Below, in pieces: positions 1 to 9,581 of a DNA stretch of 64,000 bases; the stretch's first letter is position 1, and the number at the start of each line of letters is the position of its first letter. The stretch covers positions 3,224,001 through 3,288,000 of the forward strand of contig NZ_CP117883.1 of the NCBI RefSeq assembly GCF_028736215.1. The letters are read 5' to 3'. The translations under genes and the position numbers were made by a program. Under the pieces are notes generated by a model, which did not search any database, was not told the origin of the DNA, and saw nothing but the letters and a program-made list of their open reading frames with translations. The DNA comes from Mucilaginibacter sp. KACC 22773 (GTDB lineage: Bacteria > Bacteroidota > Bacteroidia > Sphingobacteriales > Sphingobacteriaceae).

Positions 1-1
1 A

Positions 2-808
2 ACCATCGGTTTCTTCCTCATTTGGCTGGATTATCCCGAAACAATGGCTCCAAAAAAACGGTACACATTTATAGGCGCCGGGATTTTGCTGCTCATCGTT
101 ATGGCTGTTATCTATAAAGGAGGCGAAGACGGTGTAATACAGAGCATGCGCCCTTATTGGTGGGGTATTTTGGGCATTATAGGCTGGGCTTACCTGGTAT
201 GCGCGCTGGTATATCTTTTGGCCAAAGGAAAAATGAATATCCTGGTGATTGTATTACTCACTTTTGTAGCTATAAATATTGCCAGGCACGCCGGTGTTTT
301 CAAATTTAAAATTCCGGTACTGGGCGATGCATCGGCAGTGTGTTTGGTAATGGGCGGCGTTATGATCTCTGAAATTTATGCGCTGCTTATATCAAAAAAC
401 AAAACGCAATTATTGTGGGTAATATTTGGCACAACCGGATTGCTACTAATTGTATTAGGCTTAGTAATCCGACCATATGCCGATGGAATCTCAAAAATAC
501 GTTCAACCCCAGCCTGGATCTTTATATGCAGCGGCATTACCATATTGGTTTTTGAATTGATGATTTTCCTGGTAGATGTTAAAGGTAAAAAGAATTGGTT
601 TAAACTGATATGGCCTGCAGGTACCAGCACGCTTACCTGTTACCTGATGCCCTACTTCCAGGTGTATATATTAAAGCTTTTTCACCTAAAATATCCCGAT
701 ATATTTAACAACGGGGCCTTAGGGCTGGCGCGTTCAATGGCTACCGGGTTTATACTGATTGCCCTGGTTGGTTTAATGGAAAAGAAGCGTTTACGCCTTA
801 AAATTTGA
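2..808 (+). CDS. DUF5009/HGSNAT-like membrane acyltransferase family protein, 3' part only
   Basis: The reading frame is open to the left edge (codon 1 at base 2), so the true start lies outside the window; an internal ATG at 44 is not the start. About 268 residues are visible, with roughly seven hydrophobic segments. The loop G-I-S-K-I-R-S-T-P-A-W followed by C-S-G-I and a later W-P-A-G-T-S-T-L-T-C-Y segment resembles the C-terminal half of the DUF5009/DUF1624 family, related to heparan-alpha-glucosaminide N-acetyltransferases. Those proteins are thought to move an acetyl group across the inner membrane to a sugar. Substrate unknown. It is transcribed toward the minus-strand carbohydrate block, separated by a repeat-filled gap. 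Confidence 0.6.
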   Translation, partial: TIGFFLIWLDYPETMAPKKRYTFIGAGILLLIVMAVIYKGGEDGVIQSMRPYWWGILGIIGWAYLVCALVYLLAKGKMNILVIVLLTFVAINIARHAGVFKFKIPVLGDASAVCLVMGGVMISEIYALLISKNKTQLLWVIFGTTGLLLIVLGLVIRPYADGISKIRSTPAWIFICSGITILVFELMIFLVDVKGKKNWFKLIWPAGTSTLTCYLMPYFQVYILKLFHLKYPDIFNNGALGLARSMATGFILIALVGLMEKKRLRLKI

Positions 809-922
809 AGTCCTGAGCCTAAAGTTCTAAGTCCTAAGTCGGAATTCTTGAATTGAAAATGATAATTTAAAATTCGCCTTTTACTTAAGGCTATTGACTT
901 CAGAATTAGGACTTAAGACTTA
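809..922. repeat. Convergent intergenic inverted repeat of degenerate 'taagtcc' words
   Basis: Iterated words of the type AAGTCCT / AAGTTCT fill 808-846, and the complementary AGGACTTAAGACTT fills 904-923. Over about 20 bp (827-846 against 903-922) the arms match at roughly 17 positions. It lies between two convergent stop codons, so a bidirectional terminator role is possible, but there is no clean U-tract. Confidence 0.6.
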
Positions 923-1681
923 CTACTTAACACCCGCAGCCCAGAAAATAGCGTTTGCAACCAACTTCACCCAGGCCGGGTTATCCAGTAAGTTTGGTGA
1001 ATGGCCCATGAAAATATAAACGTTGCGCGCCTTAACATGCTCATTAGTCCACACCACGGGGTGATCGCCCATTTTAACATCACCTTGTGGATCGTAGGTT
1101 GATTCATCAACACTTGCCAGTACGTGTACATTGGGCCGGGGGCTTTTATCATAGGTATACCACTCCTCCTGTTCAATCCGGAAGGATGCAGGGATGTCCT
1201 TCATAACCGGGTGCTGCTTATCCTCCATATTTACAGTGCCTTTGGCAAATGTTCCTATATAGTTTTTCCAGCTGATACCACCCATAAAATCCGAAAACCA
1301 TTGCCATTCGTGAAATCCGTCAAACTCGCCCAGCAAGGTGGCATGATGAAAACCAACCCATCCGCCCCTGCCTTCGGTAATATATTTTTTAAAAGCGGCA
1401 GCGGCACTATCCGGCCAGCCATAGGGTACATAATCCAGTTGCAAAAACAACTGGTAATGGCTTAAAAATTCATCATTAATTTTATCAGGCTTTTGAATAT
1501 AATCTATACTGAACCCCTTTTCGGCAGCCAGTTTATCCAGCCAAACCATAGCGCGTTTTGAAAACGCTATGTGGTGGCCGCCATTCTCATACAGCGCCAG
1601 TACCTTAAAATGTTTTGGCTGGGCTTTTAAATTAACCGGGGCTAAAAGCACCGATACAATGAGGAATAGTATTTTTTTCAT
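923..1681 (-). CDS. ThuA-like domain protein, secreted
   Basis: 252 residues with a signal peptide (about 1-20, cleavage near K-A-Q). The rest is one ThuA-like domain of the class I glutamine-amidotransferase-like fold: the F-K-V-L-A-L-Y strand at 25-31, a G-G-H-H turn at 34-37, G-W-V-G-F-H-H-A at 107-114 (the family's conserved G-x-H motif), and a late M-G-H-S-P-N-L-L segment. ThuA proteins are linked to sugar metabolism (trehalose utilisation in rhizobia), but the reaction is not established. It is last in a run of minus-strand glycoside hydrolase genes, 111 bp after the GH53 start, suggesting a periplasmic role in the same pathway. Confidence 0.8.
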   Translation of the reverse strand: MKKILFLIVSVLLAPVNLKAQPKHFKVLALYENGGHHIAFSKRAMVWLDKLAAEKGFSIDYIQKPDKINDEFLSHYQLFLQLDYVPYGWPDSAAAAFKKYITEGRGGWVGFHHATLLGEFDGFHEWQWFSDFMGGISWKNYIGTFAKGTVNMEDKQHPVMKDIPASFRIEQEEWYTYDKSPRPNVHVLASVDESTYDPQGDVKMGDHPVVWTNEHVKARNVYIFMGHSPNLLDNPAWVKLVANAIFWAAGVK

Positions 1682-1792
1682 GAAGGTTGTTATATGCTAA
1701 TCCGGAAACTTGTAGAAAAAAGGCATTTTATTATCATCTCTTTTTCACCATTCAGGGCTTTTTAAATTCATCGTACAGAACAAACTATGTGT

Positions 1793-2824
1793 TTAATTTG
1801 CAAACGCATCCAATGCCGCTGTAGGTTTGCCCGCGGTATCAAAGGCGCCTAAACCATAGCCCTGCCAGTTGTTATAGGCTTCGGGCTCCCAGTAAAAAAC
1901 ACCTTTACCGCTGCTTCCATTTACAGATTTTACCTTGCTGATAATATCCGACAGAAAAGCTTTTGCTTCGGCCGGTGCGCCGGCTTCCATCCCAACTTCA
2001 ACCACCATAACCGGGGTTGAATAACGGGAAACCATATCGTTCATATTGGTTAAACACTGCGAATCCAAAGTAGCCCAATTTGTTTTGGATGGATATAAAG
2101 ACATACCGATGATATCCCATTTGGCACCGTTAGCCTTCAACCCGTCAAACATCCAACGGAAGAGGCCATTATCATAACCGTTTGAAATATGTACAATTAC
2201 CTGGGTGGTTGGGCTCACTTCTTTAACAGCGGCATAACCGCTTTTAACCAAAGTGGCAAAATTGGCCATGTTTTTTGAGGCGCGGCCATCTTCCCAAAGC
2301 ATGCCGTCGTTGGTTTCGTTACCAACCTGTACCCATACCGGGGTGATACCGTTATCTTTAAGCGTATTCATAACGCTTTTGGTATAATCATGCAGGGTCG
2401 AAGTCAGCGTGGTAAAATCGAGCGCGGCCCAGGCAGCTGGTTTAGTTTGTTTACCCGGATCGGCCCACCAATCGCTATAATGAAAATCAATCATGATATT
2501 AAAGCCCTGGGCTTTGGCACGCAACGCCTTAGCTACAACATCGGCAGTGTTACAATAACCGTTTGTTGGATTAACCCAGGCACGCAACCTTATGGCATTA
2601 AATCCGAGGCTTTTTAACAGGGCGAACAAATCTTGCTGAGTGCCCGATTTATCATAAAACTTAATGCCTTTAGCTTCCATTTCGGTAGCCCAGCTGATGT
2701 CGGCCCCTTTGGCAATCACAACTGGCGGATCAACCACCACCGGCTCAGGCGTTGATTTTGTTTTGGAGCAGGAAAAATTTAAAAAGGATATCAGCAACAA
2801 GCATGAGCACAGCACCTTCTTCAT
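1793..2824 (-). CDS. GH53 arabinogalactan endo-beta-1,4-galactanase, lipoprotein
   Basis: 343 residues counted from the ATG at 2824; a longer frame from a TTG at 2851 would put nine polar residues before the signal peptide and is rejected. The N-terminus is a lipoprotein signal with lipobox L-N-F-S-C, Cys19. The mature part starts with K-G-A-D-I-S-W, typical of GH53. Acid/base Glu170 sits in Q-V-G-N-E-T-N-D-G-M-L-W and nucleophile Glu276 in V-V-E-V-G. R-L-R-A-W-V and D-F-H-Y-S-D-W-W-A-D-P are further family blocks. It should cut beta-1,4-galactan of pectin side chains at the cell surface or in the periplasm. It lies between the GH3 and ThuA genes. Confidence 0.9.
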   Translation of the reverse strand: MKKVLCSCLLLISFLNFSCSKTKSTPEPVVVDPPVVIAKGADISWATEMEAKGIKFYDKSGTQQDLFALLKSLGFNAIRLRAWVNPTNGYCNTADVVAKALRAKAQGFNIMIDFHYSDWWADPGKQTKPAAWAALDFTTLTSTLHDYTKSVMNTLKDNGITPVWVQVGNETNDGMLWEDGRASKNMANFATLVKSGYAAVKEVSPTTQVIVHISNGYDNGLFRWMFDGLKANGAKWDIIGMSLYPSKTNWATLDSQCLTNMNDMVSRYSTPVMVVEVGMEAGAPAEAKAFLSDIISKVKSVNGSSGKGVFYWEPEAYNNWQGYGLGAFDTAGKPTAALDAFAN

Positions 2825-3013
2825 CTGGAATAATTTATAATGGGTAAACAAATATAATGCTAAAAGCTGAAAGCCTAAGGCATAAAGCTTTTAACAGGCT
2901 TCAAAAACAGGAAGCAGGTATTGAAAAGCCGGCATACGCCAAATTCTCAATACCTGCTTCGGTAACTTTTATTCCCAGGCTTTGTGCTTTAAGTCTTCTG
3001 CTTTTGGCTCAAA
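2825..3013. repeat. Nested inverted repeats between GH3 and GH53
   Basis: The inner perfect 14-bp stem GAAGCAGGTATTGA (2911-2924) pairs with 2947-2960 across a 22-bp loop. It is enclosed by degenerate iterated words of the type AAAGCYTAAGG (2860-2900) and their complement (2979-3008). This is the nested layout seen in many gaps of the window. It follows the GH3 stop, so it may end or attenuate the GH9-GH3 message. Confidence 0.65.
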
Positions 3014-5296
3014 TTATAGTTTACCGGTTCTTGACGGAACGGTGCTTGCCGATACATAATTAAAGCTCTGCGTTTGATCGCCAACCATAATCTTGAACTC
3101 ACCCGCTTCGGTAACGGTTTTACTTATATCGTTCACAAAGGCGAGGTCTTTCGGGGTTATTTTAAACGATACCGTTTTTGTTTCGCCGGGTTTTAACAAG
3201 ATCTTATCATACGCCCTTAAACGTTTGGTATCTGGCGCAATGCTGGCATACTGCTGACTGGTATACAACAATACCGATTCCCTACCCTCTACCTGGCCTG
3301 TATTTTTAACATCAACAGTAATTGTCAAGGTTTCGTTATCCTTTAACTCGGGTTTGCTGACGTGCAGGTTATTGTAACTAAACGTGGTATAGCTTAAGCC
3401 GGTACCAAACTCGTATAAAGGATTGTAACCGTGTTTATCATCAGGGTTACCGTTCTCCAGGTTTTTACGGTAGTAGTTATTTAAAGCGTTAGGGAAACGC
3501 GGATACGTTATCGGCAATTTACCCGAGGGGTTTACATCGCCAAACAATACGCTTGCTATAGCATCGCCGCCCTCGTTGCCGGGTAAATAAGCCATCAGCG
3601 TAGCTGCCGAAAGTTTCTCGGCATCGGTAACTATCCTTGGGCGACCTTCGGCCAGCACCAGTATCACGGGCTTGCCTGTTTTTGCCAATGCCTGTGCCAA
3701 TTGAATTTGGGCAGGCGGAAGATTCAGGTCTTCAATATTACCAACGTTTTCGGTATAAGATAGTTCGCCAAGGCAAAGCACAATTACATCTGCTTTTTTA
3801 GCGGCATTAACAGCCTCGTCGATGTTTTGCAGGCTGTCAAAACCAGCGCCAGGCTCATAGCTTACATTGTTTTTTCCGATTTTTTGCTGGATAGCCTCCA
3901 ATATGGTGTTCTTATTAGCGGCAAATTTGTCCGATTCATCTCCTTGCCACGTATAGCTCCATCCCCCATCTAATGAGCGCATGGTATTGGCCGTAGGGCC
4001 TGTTACCAGCACTTTCATGTCTTTTTTAAGCGGCAACACGTTGTTATTGTTTTTAAGCAGCGTGATGGCCTCATTTGCGGCCTGTACGCTTGCCATGCGG
4101 TATTCTTCCGATCCGAATTTTGGATAATCAGTGGGGTTGCCAACCGGGCGTTCAAATAAGCCCAGTTCGTACTTAACTTTCAGTATACGGTGTACAGCTT
4201 CATTGATGCGGGCCATAGGTACTTTGCCTTCTTTCACCAACTCAACCAGGTAAGTGAAAAAAGTATAGTCGTAAGGCACCATACTCATATCCACACCGGC
4301 GTTAACCGCAATCATCACTGCATCCTTTTGGGTGGCGGCTACATGATGCCGATCATGCAGGTATTGAATATCGCGCCAGTCGGTAACTGCTATGCCATCG
4401 AAGTGCAGTTCGCCGCGCAGTACATCGGTAAGCAGGTATTTGCTGGCATGTACCGGTACACCATTAATCTCGCCCGAATTGATCATCAGGGTTTTAGCAC
4501 CTGCCTTCACCGCTTCGGCAAACGAAGGTAAAAAGTATTCGCGCATATAGCGGTCGGGAATCCAGGCCGGGGTACGGTCTTTACCACTTAAAGGGAAGCT
4601 ATAACCCAGGTAATGCTTCATACAGGCAGCTACGTGGTATTTATCACCAACATCATTACCCTGGTAGCCTTTTATAATGGCTGCACCCATTGTTTTAACT
4701 AAATAAGGATCTTCGCCAAAAGTTTCATAAATACGCGGCCAAAGGGCCGATTTTCCCAAATCGAGCACGGGCGAATAATTCCATGGAATATAGCTGGCGC
4801 GGGTTTCATAGGCTGTGATCTCGCCGGCCTTATGAGCAATATCACGGTTAAAAGTAGCTGCCACAGCAATTTCCTGCGGAAAAAGCGTACTGCCTACGGT
4901 ATAAGTTACACCGTGTATGGCGTCGATACCATAAATAACCGGGATTTTTAAACGGTCCTGGTCGGCAGCTTTTTGGATGGTCGATATTACATCATACCAA
5001 TGCTCGCGGCTGTAAGCATGGCCGGTTACATTCAAAATTGAACCAACATGGTATTTCATGATGGCCTCTTTTAGTTTATCGGCATCCAGCTCATGATCGG
5101 GCGCGTTTGTTTTTGATACTACATCAGAGGTTACCTCGGTCATCTGGCCTACCTTTTCTTCCAACGTCATTTTGGCTATCAGGGCATCTACTTTTTTATC
5201 GGTAGCGCTCTCTGCCGGCTTTTTTTGGGCCTGTACCGCCGGGGATATTACATTGAGCAAAATTAAACTTGCTGCTGTTATGTAAATTTTTCGCAT
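3014..5296 (-). CDS. bglX: GH3 beta-glucosidase (BglX-like), periplasmic
   Basis: 760 residues with a signal peptide ending near V-Q-A-Q (residue 24). Domain order: GH3 N-terminal TIM barrel (about 35-400), GH3 C-terminal domain (430-640) and a fibronectin-III-like domain (670-745). Nucleophile Asp306 is in I-A-V-T-D-W. Other family markers are Y-G-I-D-A-I-H-G (122-129), the K-H pair at 227-228 and G-E-D-P (195-198). The length matches E. coli BglX. It hydrolyses terminal beta-glucosides or related oligosaccharides. The GH9 gene lies 28 bp upstream on the same strand and is probably co-transcribed, so cello-oligosaccharides released by GH9 are likely substrates. Confidence 0.9.
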   Translation of the reverse strand: MRKIYITAASLILLNVISPAVQAQKKPAESATDKKVDALIAKMTLEEKVGQMTEVTSDVVSKTNAPDHELDADKLKEAIMKYHVGSILNVTGHAYSREHWYDVISTIQKAADQDRLKIPVIYGIDAIHGVTYTVGSTLFPQEIAVAATFNRDIAHKAGEITAYETRASYIPWNYSPVLDLGKSALWPRIYETFGEDPYLVKTMGAAIIKGYQGNDVGDKYHVAACMKHYLGYSFPLSGKDRTPAWIPDRYMREYFLPSFAEAVKAGAKTLMINSGEINGVPVHASKYLLTDVLRGELHFDGIAVTDWRDIQYLHDRHHVAATQKDAVMIAVNAGVDMSMVPYDYTFFTYLVELVKEGKVPMARINEAVHRILKVKYELGLFERPVGNPTDYPKFGSEEYRMASVQAANEAITLLKNNNNVLPLKKDMKVLVTGPTANTMRSLDGGWSYTWQGDESDKFAANKNTILEAIQQKIGKNNVSYEPGAGFDSLQNIDEAVNAAKKADVIVLCLGELSYTENVGNIEDLNLPPAQIQLAQALAKTGKPVILVLAEGRPRIVTDAEKLSAATLMAYLPGNEGGDAIASVLFGDVNPSGKLPITYPRFPNALNNYYRKNLENGNPDDKHGYNPLYEFGTGLSYTTFSYNNLHVSKPELKDNETLTITVDVKNTGQVEGRESVLLYTSQQYASIAPDTKRLRAYDKILLKPGETKTVSFKITPKDLAFVNDISKTVTEAGEFKIMVGDQTQSFNYVSASTVPSRTGKL

Positions 5297-5324
5297 TTGT
5301 TTGTTGATTTGAATTGAGAGATAT

Positions 5325-7115
5325 CTATTTAGTTGATTTTGTTTTTAGGCTTAACTGATTTTGCAAGGCTTCTATCGCGTTGGCCAGGTAAGCAATCGGT
5401 GCATTCCAGTTTATGGTAACCTCGTTGGCGGCATAAGCCTGGGTATCGTCGATGTAAGCTTCGTCAGGTACCTTAGATGGCACTTTGATACCATCCTGCA
5501 TCCCCGGGTTTGGCCCACCTACCAATAAGCCGGGTATCGGCTCTGTTATCCCATCGCTTGCCGAAGGGCGGTGATGCGGGTGCATAGGCGTTTTAGTACC
5601 ATACCCGGTTACGTATGAGTACCCGGTAGCATTTCTGCCCAGCAGGTAATCCAAATCGGCCAGCGCGTTATCCAGGTACTTTTTATCGGGTATTAGCCGA
5701 TAAGCCTGTAATAATAAAACGCCCTGATTTGCCGCATCCGAATTGCTTCCCCAGCCAAAATGCCGGGCCGATAATGTCATGGATGTTTGATAAGCATTAT
5801 CATCAACGCCCTTAATTAATCCATCTGCGGCATTTATTAATCTTTTTTTGATCTCTGGCAACTCAGCAATACCCGCGTTGTTTTTAAGCAGCGTATAATA
5901 GCCTAAGAGCTTTACCTGCCCCCAGGCCGGTACCGGCATTTTATCGTCGGGTAACAGGTTGATATTTTTCAGATAGTCAGAATCACTTGTGGTAACAAAC
6001 ATTTCGGATGCTGCCCAAATAAATTCATCGGTAAAGTTGTTGTCGCCGTACCCTCCGGTGGTTATGGCGGGGTTAAATTTTTTATTATTCTCATCCTGCC
6101 GGTAAGCAACATTTGGGTTTTTGACAGCCCATTGCCAGGCGCTTTTCGCGGCCACGATACATGAATCGGCCAGGCCAGGTGTTTGTTGCGGAAATTGCTT
6201 AAAAATTCTTGAGGCCTGTGCCATAACCGCAGCAAAATCAAGGGCGGCAGCGGTACCTTTTTGTACCACATACCGGGGCGTGATATCTTTATCCGGCATC
6301 TCAAACTTATCAAAAACGGCGTTGGTTAACTTATGGTACACGCCGCCGTCATTTGGATCCTGCATGGTAAGCATCCACCTTAGGTTCCAAAGCACCTCGT
6401 TTAGCAGATCGGGTACGCCATTGCCGCTTTCTGGGATATTAAGCTTAACGGTTTTCATGTAAGCCGGAAAATCCTCGTATAATGAAAGCAGGGTACTTGT
6501 GCTGATGCCGCTGTTTACCACATATTTATTATAGTCCCCGGCATCGTACCAGCCACGGGGCGACGATATAATAGCATCTGCAGGCCGTTTTTCGCTTGCT
6601 GCCGAAGGATGTACTATTACTTTATCATCCGGGTGCCCCCCTGCCCTGCTCCATTTACCGGCATACTTTACCGGCAACGGCGTTGATGCCCGCATAAAGT
6701 AATAGGCTTTGATAACTCCTTTTGCTATTTTCTGATGAACGTTACCAGCTATTTTAAATGGATAAGAGCTGCCTGCGCCGGCAACAATCAGCTGGTATTC
6801 GCCCGGTTTAGTAAAATCACTAAAATCGGCTATGTAAGTAGTTCTGCCTGCGAAAGACAGATTTACAGAAGGTTTTAAGCTCCCACTGAACACAGTGCGT
6901 TTATTGGGCGACTGGATTGTAAACAAACCGCCAGCGCCACTTAAAACGATTGCCTTTTTTATGGCGTTTGGATAAAACCCTATTTGGTTTAACCTTATTG
7001 GATTTGACGAGGTATCTTTAGTTTGGGCTGTGCCCGGCTTAACCATAAACAGTAATAAAAATATCCCTGTTAACCTGCCTGCCGAAATTTTGACGCTATT
7101 GAAAATTATACTCAT
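5325..7115 (-). CDS. GH9 endoglucanase/glucan hydrolase with N-terminal CelD Ig-like domain
   Basis: 596 residues, signal sequence about 12-31 (after a long polar start; a downstream start cannot be excluded). CelD-type N-terminal Ig-like domain about 38-124, beginning with the diagnostic I-R-L-N-Q-I-G-F; catalytic (alpha/alpha)6 barrel about 130-585. Catalytic base region D-A-G-D at 191-194, substrate-binding H-P-H-H-R at 512-516, and general acid Glu565 in A-N-E-V-T-I-N-W. GH9 enzymes cut beta-1,4-glucans and related beta-glucans by inversion. No carbohydrate-binding module or type IX secretion tail is visible, so a periplasmic location is inferred. Confidence 0.9.
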   Translation of the reverse strand: MSIIFNSVKISAGRLTGIFLLLFMVKPGTAQTKDTSSNPIRLNQIGFYPNAIKKAIVLSGAGGLFTIQSPNKRTVFSGSLKPSVNLSFAGRTTYIADFSDFTKPGEYQLIVAGAGSSYPFKIAGNVHQKIAKGVIKAYYFMRASTPLPVKYAGKWSRAGGHPDDKVIVHPSAASEKRPADAIISSPRGWYDAGDYNKYVVNSGISTSTLLSLYEDFPAYMKTVKLNIPESGNGVPDLLNEVLWNLRWMLTMQDPNDGGVYHKLTNAVFDKFEMPDKDITPRYVVQKGTAAALDFAAVMAQASRIFKQFPQQTPGLADSCIVAAKSAWQWAVKNPNVAYRQDENNKKFNPAITTGGYGDNNFTDEFIWAASEMFVTTSDSDYLKNINLLPDDKMPVPAWGQVKLLGYYTLLKNNAGIAELPEIKKRLINAADGLIKGVDDNAYQTSMTLSARHFGWGSNSDAANQGVLLLQAYRLIPDKKYLDNALADLDYLLGRNATGYSYVTGYGTKTPMHPHHRPSASDGITEPIPGLLVGGPNPGMQDGIKVPSKVPDEAYIDDTQAYAANEVTINWNAPIAYLANAIEALQNQLSLKTKSTK

Positions 7116-7275
7116 TGTATTGCAACCTTTTGCGCGGTTTTGTTGGATAACAAACCGGAATTTAAATATAGGTGTACAATTTACAATAAGTATAATACTA
7201 TTATTGCCAATTAGCCTGAAAATATAATACTAAAAAGACATGTTTATGATGTATAATGGGACGGGGCCGGTAAAT

Positions 7276-7306
7276 AAAAAAGGCCCGCCGTTGTATGGCA
7301 AGCCTT
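7276..7306 (-). terminator. Rho-independent terminator of the outer-membrane barrel gene
   Basis: Read on the minus strand, GGCTTGCC, a short loop and GGCGGGCC are followed directly by TTTTTTATTT. It starts about 29 bp beyond the stop codon of the gene ending at 7335, so the barrel gene is probably transcribed apart from the GH genes below it. Confidence 0.75.
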
Positions 7307-7334
7307 GTGATAATATTGAACAGGGTTTACGCCT

Positions 7335-7937
7335 TTACAGCGAAAATATTTTATAAGCCAATGAAAGGCTAAAAATGCTAACGCGGGTGTGCGTATAACC
7401 CGGGCCATAGCTAATTTTATTCAAACCGCCTTCGTACCTTAAATCAACCGAAAAATCCTTAATATCCACACCAGCGCCAAGTTGAATACCGTAGTTAGCG
7501 TCTTTATAGTTTAATTTAGCAACTTCGGCAGCAGCACTACTATAACTTTGATCCCTGTTTACGGTAAAGGAAAAAACGGGGCCGCCATAAAAACGACCGC
7601 CTAAGCCCAGCGCGCCAATTTTTGTACCTACAAGCAAGGGCACATCCAAACTTGTGAACTTGGCCTTGTTTTCATTTCCGGCATCGTCCTTAACAGTCAG
7701 GTTTTTTGCTGTGGCATACATCTCTGGCTGAAAATTAAAGCCAAGTGCACCAAACCTTGCCCAAACACCTCCTAAATAACCTGCTTGCGAACTGTTATCA
7801 TACTTTCCATTTGCCGGAAATGCCGAGAAGTTTAAACCAGCTTTAGCGCCAAACGAAAAGCTTGGCACTATTTGGGCAGATGCGATGCCCATGGATAACA
7901 GGCAGATACTAAGTGTTAGTAAGATTGTTTTTTTCAT
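7335..7937 (-). CDS. Porin-family outer membrane beta-barrel protein
   Basis: 200 residues. Signal peptide 1-21 (M-G-I-A-S-A-Q). The mature part begins F-S-F-G-A-K-A-G-L-N-F-S, the usual opening of the small PF13568-type Bacteroidota barrels, then shows alternating hydrophobic strands and ends S-L-S-L-A-Y-K-I-F-S-L. Probably an eight-strand barrel in the outer membrane; function unknown. A terminator lies on one side and a long gap to tolC on the other, so it looks monocistronic. Confidence 0.75.
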   Translation of the reverse strand: MKKTILLTLSICLLSMGIASAQIVPSFSFGAKAGLNFSAFPANGKYDNSSQAGYLGGVWARFGALGFNFQPEMYATAKNLTVKDDAGNENKAKFTSLDVPLLVGTKIGALGLGGRFYGGPVFSFTVNRDQSYSSAAAEVAKLNYKDANYGIQLGAGVDIKDFSVDLRYEGGLNKISYGPGYTHTRVSIFSLSLAYKIFSL

Positions 7938-8024
7938 TTTCGTAGGGTTAGTTTTAGCCGATAAAATTATTAAAATTACCCAGAAGCAACAAAAGGTAAT
8001 TTAAGGAGGCCACAAAATAGAAAT

Positions 8025-8066
8025 CCGGTTTATATTACACAGCTATTGCAGTGGCATATAAACCGG
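8025..8066. repeat. Intergenic hairpin downstream of tolC
   Basis: CCGGTTTATA (8025-8034) pairs perfectly with 8057-8066. Around it, GGGATTT (about 8073) can pair with AAATCCC (about 8110) just beyond the TolC stop. Possible transcript end of the ATPase-TolC unit; there is no strong U-tract. Confidence 0.5.
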
Positions 8067-8134
8067 ACATTGGGATTTAAATTCTGCGATAAAAGTAAAA
8101 CTTTTTTACAAATCCCAAAACTTTTCAGCTTTTT

Positions 8135-9568
8135 TTATAACGTTAACTTGCCCTGGTAATAATCTAATATTTTATTATAGATAAAACAATCGTAGCGGGC
8201 ATTTATCATATTGATTTTTGACCTGTCCAGGTTGTTTTTAGCTAATACAAAATCGTACGAAGTTAGGACTCCATTATTAAAACGAATCTCGGCTATCCTG
8301 AATGATTCTGTATAAGCTTTAACCTGATCGGATAGCACGGTATACCTTTCATATGCCGACGTCATGTTCAGGTAAGCCTGTTCTACGTTTTGCTTTAAAA
8401 CTATCTTGGAGTTACTTTCTACAAACTTCGCTTCTTCCAGGTTTATTTTAGCCAGTTTTACTTTGTTACGGTTTTGAAAATAATTGAGGATGGGGATTTG
8501 CAGGTTTAAACTAACCTGGGTGCTATAATTGTTTTTAAACTGATCGTAATAACCAATGCTATGATTGTTGTAGTTGGCCTGGGTAGAGTAAACAGCCTGT
8601 TTGGTACCGCCGGCACCATTTACAAAAGCCCCCGTATTTACAGTTGTAGAATCGATAAACGTTGAGCTTTGTGCTGCGCTGGAATAATTAGTAAAAATTC
8701 CGGCCCCTAAAGATAGCGTAGGCAGTAATGCGCCTTGCGCTACCTTAACACCTTTTTCGGCACTTTTACTTCTTAGTTCGGCAGCTTTAATGTAAGCCAG
8801 TTGCTGTAGTGCAGCATCATATACCTGGTCTGAACTGGCATCTGTTTTCGCAGAAACATCCTGTACAGTTAAGGGTTCCAGTTTAAGGTTCCTATTGTAA
8901 GGGATATTTAGCATTTGCATCAGGTTAAGCTTTGAAACTTCTAATGCGTTTTTGGCCGATACCACATTTAATTGATTATCGCCAAGGGTACCCTTTAAGT
9001 CGTACAAATCTGATGGTAGTTTATTGGCGCCCTCTTTTTCCAATATATCCAATCGCTCAACCTGCTTTTTTGATACCTCGAGCTGATTAGTTACCTGGCC
9101 AAGCAACTCTGCATTATCTAATACCAGAAGGTACGCGGTAATTACATTGATGGTTACCTGATCTTTAGCCTGCTGAAAATCCATTTTGCCTGCCTGATAA
9201 GAAAGCGAGGTTTGCTTGATGTTGTTTAAGTTTTGCATCCCGCTAAAAAGCGTAAGAGAACCGTTCAAACTATAATTACCATAAGTAAGTGATTGCGTAA
9301 CATAGCTGTTTGTAAAAGGGTTAATGTTACGGCCATTATTTATACCATGGTTAACCGAACCATTGATAGCAGGCAGTAAATATTCCTTTGCCTGGTTATA
9401 ACCAACCTGCAGGCGTTCCATTTGCAGTTCGCTTTTCTTTACGTCGAGATTGTTTTTTATGGCAATATCTACACACTGCCTGATTGAAAGAACAGAATCA
9501 GTTTGTGCCTGTACCTGTGTTGCCGACAGTGCTATCAAACCCAGAAATATAAATTTAAAATATCGCAT
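8135..9568 (-). CDS. TolC-family outer membrane efflux protein
   Basis: 477 residues with a signal peptide ending at about residue 21 (V-Q-A-Q). Two OEP repeats; the first opens with L-S-I-R-Q-C-V-D-I-A-I-K-N-N-L-D-V and includes N-I-N-P-F-T-N-S-Y, frequent in Bacteroidota TolC proteins. Long amphipathic helices such as 160-215 and 375-440 fit the periplasmic tunnel. It should form the trimeric outer-membrane exit duct for the export system encoded upstream. It starts 13 bp after the ATPase stop, so the two are co-transcribed. It is the only TolC in the window, presumably shared by all fifteen permeases. Confidence 0.9.
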   Translation of the reverse strand: MRYFKFIFLGLIALSATQVQAQTDSVLSIRQCVDIAIKNNLDVKKSELQMERLQVGYNQAKEYLLPAINGSVNHGINNGRNINPFTNSYVTQSLTYGNYSLNGSLTLFSGMQNLNNIKQTSLSYQAGKMDFQQAKDQVTINVITAYLLVLDNAELLGQVTNQLEVSKKQVERLDILEKEGANKLPSDLYDLKGTLGDNQLNVVSAKNALEVSKLNLMQMLNIPYNRNLKLEPLTVQDVSAKTDASSDQVYDAALQQLAYIKAAELRSKSAEKGVKVAQGALLPTLSLGAGIFTNYSSAAQSSTFIDSTTVNTGAFVNGAGGTKQAVYSTQANYNNHSIGYYDQFKNNYSTQVSLNLQIPILNYFQNRNKVKLAKINLEEAKFVESNSKIVLKQNVEQAYLNMTSAYERYTVLSDQVKAYTESFRIAEIRFNNGVLTSYDFVLAKNNLDRSKINMINARYDCFIYNKILDYYQGKLTL

Positions 9569-9581
9569 TACTATATGATGA

